Positions 18,564-25,313 of a stretch of DNA of 64,000 bases are shown one piece after another. Each line of letters starts with the position of its first letter. Positions within the stretch are counted from its first letter, which is position 1. The translations under genes were made by a program, and so were the position numbers. The stretch is from Caldilineaceae bacterium (GTDB lineage Bacteria; Chloroflexota; Anaerolineae; Caldilineales; Caldilineaceae), in the NCBI GenBank assembly GCA_026708085.1, contig JAPOVP010000080.1:49002-113001 (forward strand), in the 5' to 3' direction. A model generated the notes under the pieces. The model was not told the origin of the DNA and ran no database searches. It saw nothing but the letters and a program-made list of their open reading frames with translations.

Positions 18564-18582
18564 AATACTCAAGCTAATATGG
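18564..18582 (+). promoter_or_regulatory. Predicted binding site of the CreR-like RNA at the cas8e transcription start
   Basis: The plus strand reads AAT, then ACTCA-a-GCTAA-t-AT from 18567. The mini-array guide reads ACTCA-c-GCTAA-g-AT at the same place if the repeat is counted as 29 bases as in E. coli. The only mismatches in the first 14 positions fall at 6 and 12, which are flipped out in type I-E R-loops. AAT sits where a PAM should be. Cascade bound here would cover +1 of the promoter at 18531-18559. Confidence 0.65.
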
Positions 18583-18647
18583 ATTTAGAAAGTTTGGAAA
18601 GTGATGTAATTCGCAGGCAGTATACGCAAAGAGGAGGTCTGCATCAA

Positions 18648-20228
18648 ATGATAGAAAACATCCTGAGGGATCCCCTTATCAGGATCTCTACGTCAAGGGG
18701 CTCAACGGTCCGTGTGTCGTTGCCGGCGGTCTATGCGGCGCTGATGCGGGATGAGGTTGAGTCCTTCCCCGCGCTCAGGCCTCACCAGCGCCACGCGTGG
18801 CATGCTTTTTTGGCACAGTTGGGCGCGGCGGCGATGCAGTGCGCAGGACTGAGCGAACCACCGGACAGCGCCGAAGAGTGGCGGCGGATGGTGCGCGAAC
18901 TGACTTCCAACTTCCCTGACGATGAGCCCTGGCATCTCGTCGTTGACGATATCACCAAACCGGCATTCATGCAGCCGCCTGCCAGATCGGACGACAAGCT
19001 AAGAGAATACAAGACTCCTGTGCTGACTCCCGACGGTTTGGATATGCTGGTGCTTTCGAAGAACCACGACATCAAGTCGGCTGTGGCGGCGCAGGCTGAT
19101 CTGGACGACTGGATTTTTGCGCTGATCACGCTGCAGACGATGGAGGGCTTCAGCGGCGCGGGCAATTACGGAATTTCAAGGATGAATGGCGGATTAGGCA
19201 GCCGGGCAGCCTTCTCTCTCACGCCTTCGACAAGACCCGGCGTGCATCTACGGCGCGATTTGAAGGGACTGTCTGAGAGGTACGAATCGCTGTTGGCCGA
19301 CTACTCCATGAGCGATTTTGGCGTTGCTCTGCTTTGGATGCTTCCTTGGGACGGGACGAAGAGCGAAGCGCTGCTCCCGGACCGGTTGCACCCATACTAT
19401 ATTGAAATCTGCCGGCGCATCCGCTTGCGCGTCAGCGCTGGCGGCGAAATGTACGGCCTCAGAACAAGCTCCAAGGCAGCGCGCGTTGAAGCTAAGAATC
19501 TGAACGGGATGACAGGCGACCCCTGGATGCCGCTCAACCGCAAGGAGAGCAAAGCGCTTACGCTGGCCAGCGGAGGATTTACTTACAGACGGGTGACCGA
19601 ATATCTGACCTCGGCGAATTGGGAGCAGCCCGCGCTCTTGCAGCCAGTCCGCTCCGAGCGGGATGAATCGGAGCCGACGTTACTGCTTGCGCGTGCGTTG
19701 GTGCGGGGGCAGGGCAAGACCGAAGGCTACCACGAACGCATCATCCCTGTCAGCCATAAGGTCAAGCGGGCGCTGATGCAGCGTGAGAACATGAACGAGC
19801 TTGGCAGAATCGCCCGGTCCCGCATTGAAAACATCAGTACGGTCCAGCGCATTCTCAGCCATGCGATTCAGGTCTTCGCGGCCCGGGGCGACAGCCAGAA
19901 TTTGAGCAACGAACACCGCAATCTGGCGCGCCCGTGGCTCAACAGGCTCGACGCATTCGTTGATTCCCGTTTTTTCGACGATCTGCAGGTTGAGTTTGAG
20001 AGCGATGACAGGGACGAACGCAGCCGCATTCGGAAGGCTTGGCTGCTGGATGGAGAAAGTGGGGTCGTGAGCCGGGCGCGTAGAATCCTGGGGGAGGCTG
20101 AAGAAGGGTTGCCTTGTCCGGCCATCCACCGCTACCGCGCCCGCGCCAATGCAGAGAATCTATTCGAAGGAAGAATTCGAGGGCCGCAAGGGTTGCCGTT
20201 TCTATTTGAAGAAGCAGAGGAGGAGTAA
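18648..20228 (+). CDS. cas8e: Cascade large subunit Cas8e (Cse1/CasA)
   Basis: 526 codons from ATG 18648, which follows GAGGAGGT by 9 bases. The frame is open back to 18375, but that extension runs through the mini-array and the promoter, so it is rejected. The N-terminus NILRDPLIRISTSRG matches the usual start of Cse1, and the length fits the family (about 500). The segment TPDGLDMLVLSKNHDIKSA corresponds to the part that contacts the PAM region in E. coli. The C-terminal four-helix bundle region is complete. It recognises the PAM and recruits Cas3. Its stop is only 2 bases before the next gene. Confidence 0.92.
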   Translation: MIENILRDPLIRISTSRGSTVRVSLPAVYAALMRDEVESFPALRPHQRHAWHAFLAQLGAAAMQCAGLSEPPDSAEEWRRMVRELTSNFPDDEPWHLVVDDITKPAFMQPPARSDDKLREYKTPVLTPDGLDMLVLSKNHDIKSAVAAQADLDDWIFALITLQTMEGFSGAGNYGISRMNGGLGSRAAFSLTPSTRPGVHLRRDLKGLSERYESLLADYSMSDFGVALLWMLPWDGTKSEALLPDRLHPYYIEICRRIRLRVSAGGEMYGLRTSSKAARVEAKNLNGMTGDPWMPLNRKESKALTLASGGFTYRRVTEYLTSANWEQPALLQPVRSERDESEPTLLLARALVRGQGKTEGYHERIIPVSHKVKRALMQRENMNELGRIARSRIENISTVQRILSHAIQVFAARGDSQNLSNEHRNLARPWLNRLDAFVDSRFFDDLQVEFESDDRDERSRIRKAWLLDGESGVVSRARRILGEAEEGLPCPAIHRYRARANAENLFEGRIRGPQGLPFLFEEAEEE

Positions 20229-20230
20229 CG

Positions 20231-21187
20231 ATGTCCCAGCAACAACCTACTGTCACTGGCGCAAAGTCCCGAAGCAAAGCAGATTCATCCATTCCCACCG
20301 ATAGAACTCCACGTGAATTGCACTTTACTCAGGAGGTGATTGACACAGCGCAGCATTACGGGTGGCAACCATTCCATCTCCGAGACCGAGAAAGTGCGGC
20401 TGTTGTTCGCGGTAGGGGATTCCCAGACTTAGTGATGTATCGGGGAGACCAGTTAATTATTGCTGAACTGAAACGGGACGAATCCAGCCAGCTTTCGGCC
20501 GAACAGGTTGGTTGGTTAGACGCATTTCGCCAACACGTGCCTGCCTACGAGTGGCGGCCCAAAGATTGGGATGAAATAGAGAATGTTCTTAAACACGGTG
20601 GTGCAGTCCAAAGCGATGGTAAGACTCCGGCCTCTGCAAGGAGATTTTTGGGCACCGACCAGATGCCGAGAAATTTCCGCTCTATTGTACAGGGCCTAGT
20701 TGAAACGATTGAAGACAAGGATTTTGATCGCGGCGACAGATCGAGACTACGTCGCATGGACCCTGACAATCCAGATACCGCTGCCTTCTGGAGACTATTG
20801 GTCAGAGCGGGAATGCCGGAAAACCCCGACATTAGCAAATGGGGATTAATCATACACGGCATGGCGCTAATGTCTCACGGCGCGGAACTCGCACATAACC
20901 CGCGGATTTCCGTTGGTCGCGCGCTGTATCAAGGTGGAGGGAAAAGGATTCCCTTTTACACCGAAAAACGCTTATCGACTCTACTCGCCGCTAGAGGACA
21001 GACGCTGCACCGTCTGCTGGCGAGGCTGTTCCGTATGCTATCTGCTGAAGGATGCGCATTCAATTGGTTCGAGATGACCAGATTTATCCTTTACGACGGA
21101 TATGACGAAGACTGTGCAGACCAGACCCGAGTCGAGATTGCCCGCGAGTATTACCGAGCGGAACGACAAAATACGCCGTCAGAGTAA
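20231..21187 (+). CDS. cas11e: VRR-NUC nuclease fused to Cascade small subunit Cas11e (Cse2/CasB)
   Basis: 318 residues in one uninterrupted frame, starting 2 bases after cas8e behind GAGGAGG. Residues about 28-120 read as a VRR-NUC domain: FTQEVID (E35), GWQPFH, GRGFPDLVMY (D66), LIIAELKRDES (E79, K81), LSAEQVGWLDAF (Q92), ending YEWRPKDWDEIENVL. The D-ExK-Q core looks intact. A linker (120-145) leads to an ordinary Cse2: RSRLRRMDPDNPDTAAFW, ISVGRALYQGGGKRI, GQTLHRLLARLFRML and WFEMTRFILYD. Usual Cse2 proteins are about 160-200 residues and have no nuclease. An AAGGAGA at 20638-20644 before an in-frame TTG (20648) could allow a separate short Cse2. Cse2 lines the displaced DNA strand in Cascade, so the nuclease would sit near the R-loop (inference). 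Confidence 0.88.
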   Translation: MSQQQPTVTGAKSRSKADSSIPTDRTPRELHFTQEVIDTAQHYGWQPFHLRDRESAAVVRGRGFPDLVMYRGDQLIIAELKRDESSQLSAEQVGWLDAFRQHVPAYEWRPKDWDEIENVLKHGGAVQSDGKTPASARRFLGTDQMPRNFRSIVQGLVETIEDKDFDRGDRSRLRRMDPDNPDTAAFWRLLVRAGMPENPDISKWGLIIHGMALMSHGAELAHNPRISVGRALYQGGGKRIPFYTEKRLSTLLAARGQTLHRLLARLFRMLSAEGCAFNWFEMTRFILYDGYDEDCADQTRVEIAREYYRAERQNTPSE

Positions 21188-21231
21188 CTTCATCCTGAAC
21201 ATACAAGTATCGATTGAAAGGATCGACCATC

Positions 21232-22401
21232 ATGTCCGTTTCACGTTTTTTGCAGATTCACAGCCTCCATTCCTACCCAGCCGCATTGCTCAACCGCGAT
21301 GACAGCGGCCTGGCAAAACGCATGCCCTTCGGCGGCGCGGTGCGCACGCGCATTTCTTCGCAGTGTCTCAAGAGGCACTGGCGTACGGCTGACGACGACT
21401 ACGCGATTCACAACATCCCCAATGCGGCCAAAGCGATACGCTCGCGCAATGTCGTTGACCGCGAGGTGATCCAGCCGCTGCGGGAGGGCGGGGGGATCGA
21501 CGAGGAAGTCTTGTCGGCGGTTGAAGAGGCGTTCAACGTTGGCGTGTACGGCAGCAGCGGCACCAGCGAATCCGGTCGTCAACCTCTCCTGCTCGGTCTG
21601 CCCGAGGTGGCGTATCTGCGCGAGAAGGCCGACGCCATCTGTCGCGCGCACGCGCAGGATGCCAAGGCCGCCGGCCAGAGCGCGAAGGATCTGTTCGGCA
21701 AAGAGGAACGCGGCAACTTCAAGGCATTTCGCGAGGAGACGGCTCTCCCCGGCGGGCTGGAAAGCGCGCTCTTCGGCCGCATGGTGACATCAGACCCGGC
21801 CGCCAATATCGATGCCGCGGTCCATGTGGCCCATGCCTTCACAGTCCATCGCGAGGAGAGTGAGAGCGACTATTTCTCGGTCGTCGACGACCTGCAGGGC
21901 GACGATGAAGATGCCGGCGCGGCCCATATCGGCGACACTGAGCTGACCGCAGGCCTCTTCTACGGCTATGTGGTGGTCGACGTTCCCGGCCTGATTTCGA
22001 ATCTGCAGGGGTGCGAGGCCGAAGCGTGGCAGAGCGCTGATCGTGCAATGGGCGCACAGGTCGTCGAACATCTCATCCATCTCATTGCCACCGTATCGCC
22101 CGGCGCCAAGGTCGGCTCCACTGCACCATATTCCTATGCCGACCTGATGCTGATCGAGATTGGGACGCGGCAGCCGCGCAGCCTGGCGAACGCATTCCGC
22201 TGCCCGAGCCCCGCCCAGACAGACGACGCGGCCGCGGCCCTGGCTGGATACCTGACCCAACTCGACAATGCCTATGGTGTGCGTGAGGCCCGGCGGGTGA
22301 TGTCGGTCGCTGACTGCGACATTCCGAACGCGGACCGTCTCTGCCTGGACGACCTGGCCTCCTGGACTGCGGACGCGATCCGATCCGGGGAGGCGGCCTG
22401 A
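21232..22401 (+). CDS. cas7e: Cascade backbone subunit Cas7e (Cse4/CasC)
   Basis: 389 codons from ATG 21232, with GAAAGGA 9 bases before it; an upstream in-frame start at 21214 lies inside the ribosome-binding region. The N-terminus MSVSRFLQIHSLHSYPAALL and the motif FGGAVRTRISSQCLKRHWR are classic for Cas7e. In Cascade six copies polymerise along the crRNA spacer. The gene is 44 bases after the VRR-NUC::cas11e stop and immediately before cas5e (1 base gap). The segments HVAHAFTVHREESESDYFS and AELTAGLFYGYVVVD-like thumb and palm regions are present, and nothing appears truncated. Confidence 0.93.
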   Translation: MSVSRFLQIHSLHSYPAALLNRDDSGLAKRMPFGGAVRTRISSQCLKRHWRTADDDYAIHNIPNAAKAIRSRNVVDREVIQPLREGGGIDEEVLSAVEEAFNVGVYGSSGTSESGRQPLLLGLPEVAYLREKADAICRAHAQDAKAAGQSAKDLFGKEERGNFKAFREETALPGGLESALFGRMVTSDPAANIDAAVHVAHAFTVHREESESDYFSVVDDLQGDDEDAGAAHIGDTELTAGLFYGYVVVDVPGLISNLQGCEAEAWQSADRAMGAQVVEHLIHLIATVSPGAKVGSTAPYSYADLMLIEIGTRQPRSLANAFRCPSPAQTDDAAAALAGYLTQLDNAYGVREARRVMSVADCDIPNADRLCLDDLASWTADAIRSGEAA

Positions 22402-22402
22402 C

Positions 22403-23170
22403 ATGCGCCATCTGATACTCACGCTGGAAGCGCCGCTGATGGCCTTTGGCGGGGAGACGGTCGACAACTTCGGTGTCGTCCGCTGGTTTCCCGCCGCTTC
22501 GATGCTGACCGGTCTCCTGGCCAATGCCCTGGGCTGGCGGCGGACTGAGGCTGACCGGCATCAGGGACTGCAAGAGCGGTTGATCTTCGCGGCCCGTATT
22601 GACCGCGAACCGGCCGATGGCGTGCGGATGACCGACTTTCAGACAGCCGCCATTTCCAAGAGGGACAGCGGCTGGACGACGCGCGGCGCGGCGGAGGGAC
22701 GAGAGGGCGGCAATTATACCAACTGGCTGCGCTACCGCGACTACCTGGCCGATATGCGCGTCACGGTCGTCCTGCGGATGGAAGAGGGAGAATTCGAACC
22801 CGGTCTGGAAGATGTGGCGGAGGCGCTCAAGAGGCCTTCGCGGCCGCTGTTCATCGGGCGCAAACCCTGTCTGCCTTCCGTGCGGTTGTTCCAGGGCTTC
22901 CAGGAGGGCGAGACGGTCTTGGCGGCCCTGCTGGCCGTGCCCTTGGGCAGATGGGATGAACAAGGGGAGAGCATTCGTGTGCTGTGGCCGGCCGGCGAGG
23001 GTGTAGAGAGCGTTCGACCCAGCCGCAGGTATATGTTGACCGACGAACGCAATTGGGTATCCGGTCTTCACGGCGGCGGTCGCAGTGTGTGCGAGTCCGC
23101 CGTTCCCGCGGCACTGTTTCCTGCTGTCGAAAGCGGCGATGCGCTAGTGGAGGAGGGGGAATCTGCATGA
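22403..23170 (+). CDS. cas5e: Cascade subunit Cas5e (CasD)
   Basis: 255 residues. The N-terminus LILTLEAPLMAFGGETVDNFG and RWFPAASMLTGLLANALGW are typical of Cas5e, which caps the 5' handle of the crRNA next to Cas8e. TNWLRYRDYLADMRVTVVL and PLFIGRKPCLPS (glycine-rich turn) are also family features. It begins 1 base after the cas7e stop and its own stop overlaps the cas6e start (ATGA), so translation is coupled. There are no extra domains. Confidence 0.92.
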   Translation: MRHLILTLEAPLMAFGGETVDNFGVVRWFPAASMLTGLLANALGWRRTEADRHQGLQERLIFAARIDREPADGVRMTDFQTAAISKRDSGWTTRGAAEGREGGNYTNWLRYRDYLADMRVTVVLRMEEGEFEPGLEDVAEALKRPSRPLFIGRKPCLPSVRLFQGFQEGETVLAALLAVPLGRWDEQGESIRVLWPAGEGVESVRPSRRYMLTDERNWVSGLHGGGRSVCESAVPAALFPAVESGDALVEEGESA

Positions 23171-23937
23171 CAGTTCAGGAGAGCAGCGCGGTGACGACGC
23201 AACAGCTGCAGATGATTCGGGGGGAGATAGATCTGCGTTCTTTCCAGCGTTGGGCGGGATTGAGGCAGTTGATGAGCCGGCAGACGTTTGATGAGGGGTA
23301 CGCCATGCACTGTTTTCTGGCCGGCGTATTCGGTGAGCTGGCACCGCAGCCCTTCCGCTTGATCGTTCCCAGGAGCAAGGGGAGCCGGCGGGGCGTGTTT
23401 TACGGCTATGGTCGCGCTGACGTCGAGGCTTTGCGAGGAGCGGCCGCACAGTTTGCCGATCCGCTCCAGGCCCGGGTGCTGCCCGGTTCGAGTCTGGACG
23501 GCAAGTTGATGCCTGCGATGTGGAAGGCGGGTACGCGGCTGGGATTCGAGGTTCTCACCCGCCCTACCGTACGCCGCGCGCGTGGAAGCAAGAATCCGGG
23601 CGGTGAGGTCGATGCCTTCCAGCGGGAAGCGGAGCGCTATCCGCCCAGAGCCATGCCGCGCAGCAGGGAGGAGGTTTATACCGACTGGCTGTCGGAGCAG
23701 TTTGAACGCCACGGCGGGGCGGAGCTGGAAGCGGCAAGCCTTGCGTCTTTTCAGCGGACCCGTTCGATGCGGGCGTTGAGACGAAGGGCCTTCGAGGGAC
23801 CAGCGGCGTTGTTGCGGGGTACGCTTACGGTTACCGACAGCGATGGCTTCAGCAGGTTGTTGGGACGCGGGGTAGGCCGACACCGTTCTTACGGGTACGG
23901 AATGCTTCTGTTGCGTCCCGCGGGGAAGCCGGCTTGA
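23167..23937 (+). CDS. cas6e: crRNA endoribonuclease Cas6e (Cse3/CasE)
   Basis: 256 codons from ATG 23167, overlapping the cas5e stop, with GGAGGAGGGGG before it; the longer upstream frame lies inside cas5e. The first 15 residues are an unusual extension before the family start MIRGEIDLRSFQRW. YAMHCFLAGVFGE holds the histidine that fits the Cas6e active site. The C-terminal GVGRHRSYGYGMLLLRP is the glycine-rich loop of the RAMP fold. It should cut the array transcript below the CCCCG/CGGGG hairpin and stay bound to the 3' end of the guide. It could also cut the mini-array RNA and the repeat-like hairpin 58 bases downstream. Confidence 0.92.
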   Translation: MTVQESSAVTTQQLQMIRGEIDLRSFQRWAGLRQLMSRQTFDEGYAMHCFLAGVFGELAPQPFRLIVPRSKGSRRGVFYGYGRADVEALRGAAAQFADPLQARVLPGSSLDGKLMPAMWKAGTRLGFEVLTRPTVRRARGSKNPGGEVDAFQREAERYPPRAMPRSREEVYTDWLSEQFERHGGAELEAASLASFQRTRSMRALRRRAFEGPAALLRGTLTVTDSDGFSRLLGRGVGRHRSYGYGMLLLRPAGKPA

Positions 23938-23955
23938 CGGATGCAGTTGTTCTGC

Positions 23956-23984
23956 TTGCAAGTGCACTTTAACAATTGAATATT
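23956..23984 (+). promoter_or_regulatory. Candidate promoter for cas1-cas2
   Basis: TTGCAA at 23956-23961, 17 bases, then AATATT at 23979-23984. The spacer contains the palindrome AAGTGCACTT. The predicted start near 23991 would place the solitary repeat-like hairpin at the very 5' end of the cas1-cas2 message. The -10 is not close to consensus, so this is tentative. Confidence 0.4.
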
Positions 23985-23995
23985 TGCAATCTCAT

Positions 23996-24023
23996 GGTTC
24001 CCCCGCAGACGCGGGGTTAGATC
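23996..24023 (+). repeat. Solitary CRISPR-repeat-like hairpin between cas6e and cas1
   Basis: A 28-base sequence matching the array repeat at 24 of 28 positions, in the same orientation as the array, with the stem CCCCG/CGGGG intact and a changed loop (CAGACG). No second repeat exists 61 bases to either side, so it is not an array. It lies in the 113-base gap between cas6e and cas1. It could be a Cas6e cleavage or binding site in the mRNA that separates the Cascade and adaptation genes. Confidence 0.7.
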
Positions 24024-24050
24024 TGGTCATTCCATCGTAAAGGGAAGAAG

Positions 24051-24986
24051 ATGTTAAGAGGAAGATTAGGACTTGAGACTGCCCGCATCCCCCACGCCGA
24101 CCGTCATGGCCTGCTGTGGTTGTCGCGGGGCGCATTGACTGTGCGGGATGGGACGCTTCGTTTCGAACGGGACAGTCCGGCCGACTCGAAGAGCCCCTTG
24201 GAAAGTGGGCAGTACGGGATTCCGTTTCAATCGCTTTCGATGATCCTGCTTGGGCCGGGCTCGACGGTGAGCCATGACGCGTTGCGTCTGATGGCGCGTC
24301 ACGGCACTGCGCTGGTTGCAGTGGGCGAAGATGGGGTCAGGTGCTACACGGCGCCGCCGCTGATGCCGGACAGTTCCGAGATAGCCCGTCGGCAGATGCG
24401 GGCCTGGGGTGACGCCAGCGGCAGCCGTATTACCGTCGCGCGCAGGATGTACGCGATGCGTCTGGGTGAACTGGTTCCGCATACGGAGATAGACATCCTG
24501 CGGGGCATCGAGGGCGCACGCATGAGGCAGACCTACAAGAACCTGGCCCAGCGCTACGGCATCCAATGGCGGGGCCGCCGCTATGACCGCAAAAAACCTT
24601 TGGCAGCGGATATTCCGAATCAGGCGATAAACCATGCTTCGGTCGCGGTCACGTCTGCGGCGGTAATCGCTGTCATGGCTGTGGGCGCGATTCCGCAGCT
24701 GGGCTTCATCCATGAACACAGTGGAGACGCCTTCGCGCTCGACATTGCCGACCTGTTTCGCGACACGGTTCTGCTCCCCGCCGCGTTCCAGTCCGCCAAG
24801 GCGGTGATGGAGAATCCGAAGCTGGATATCGAGAGGCAGACTCGACGGAAAACAGGAGAGATACTTCGAAGCGAACGCGTCGTCGCGAAGATGATTGACC
24901 GCATCAAGAAGCTGTTTGAGAACGTGGATCCTGTCCAGGAGCCGCCGGCTGACGCAGTGGGCGAGAATCGGGGGGGCAGCAGATGA
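24051..24986 (+). CDS. cas1: CRISPR integrase Cas1 (type I-E)
   Basis: 311 residues. The metal-binding residues line up with E. coli Cas1: E154 in RGIEGARMRQTYK, H221 in GFIHEHSGD, and D231/D234 in ALDIADLFRD, with exactly the same spacing (67, 10 and 3) as E141, H208, D218 and D221. The start ATG follows AAGGGAAGAAG. Its stop overlaps cas2 (ATGA). It should integrate new spacers at the leader end of the array, to its right. The C-terminus has a proline-rich tail, a common feature of Cas1e. Confidence 0.95.
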   Translation: MLRGRLGLETARIPHADRHGLLWLSRGALTVRDGTLRFERDSPADSKSPLESGQYGIPFQSLSMILLGPGSTVSHDALRLMARHGTALVAVGEDGVRCYTAPPLMPDSSEIARRQMRAWGDASGSRITVARRMYAMRLGELVPHTEIDILRGIEGARMRQTYKNLAQRYGIQWRGRRYDRKKPLAADIPNQAINHASVAVTSAAVIAVMAVGAIPQLGFIHEHSGDAFALDIADLFRDTVLLPAAFQSAKAVMENPKLDIERQTRRKTGEILRSERVVAKMIDRIKKLFENVDPVQEPPADAVGENRGGSR

Positions 24987-25270
24987 CGGTCGTGGTTACG
25001 ATTAACGTGGCGGCGCGGTATCGGGGTTTTCTCGCTTCGGCCATGTTGGAGATAGCGCCGGGTGTATACACGTCGCCAAACATGACAAGCGGCATACGAA
25101 AGAGGGTCTGGGAGGTACTGGCTGGATGGTATGACGAGATGCAGCAGGGCTCGATCGTGATGACCTGGCGGGAGCCGTCCGCGGTGGGAGGACAGCGGAT
25201 ACAGTTGCTAGGAGAGGCGCCGAAGGAGATAGTTGACGCTGATGGGGTTTATCTGGTGAAGTATAATTAG
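24983..25270 (+). CDS. cas2: CRISPR adaptation protein Cas2 (type I-E)
   Basis: 95 residues, typical for Cas2e, beginning MTVVVTINVAARYRGFLAS and including the family segment LEIAPGVYTSPNMTSGIR followed by VWEVLAGWY. It forms the Cas1-Cas2 integration complex. It overlaps cas1 by 4 bases and ends 43 bases before the first repeat, so its 3' end probably forms part of the leader. Confidence 0.94.
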   Translation: MTVVVTINVAARYRGFLASAMLEIAPGVYTSPNMTSGIRKRVWEVLAGWYDEMQQGSIVMTWREPSAVGGQRIQLLGEAPKEIVDADGVYLVKYN

Positions 25271-25313
25271 GTCGCAACTCCTTAGCAGGAGTGACAAAAA
25301 AAGAGCGCTTAGA
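25262..25313 (+). promoter_or_regulatory. Very short CRISPR leader with -10 box inside cas2
   Basis: A perfect TATAAT at 25262-25267 overlaps the last codons of cas2; no good -35 is seen 17 bases upstream. Only 43 bases separate the cas2 stop from the first repeat. They include CTCCTTAGCAGGAGTGAC, which holds the small inverted repeat CTCCT/AGGAG, and an A-run. The repeat orientation and the altered repeat at the right end both place the leader here. Confidence 0.6.

Noticed and set aside
18375..18647. N-terminal extension of Cas8e by 91 codons
   Set aside because: It runs through the mini-array and its own promoter, lacks family similarity, and a strong ribosome-binding site precedes the ATG at 18648.
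18378..18648. Mini-array as a true second CRISPR array
   Set aside because: Only one unit, both repeats degenerate at different ends, and opposite orientation to the main array.
23935..24085. Second mini-array between cas6e and cas1
   Set aside because: No partner repeat at 61 bases on either side; it is a single element.
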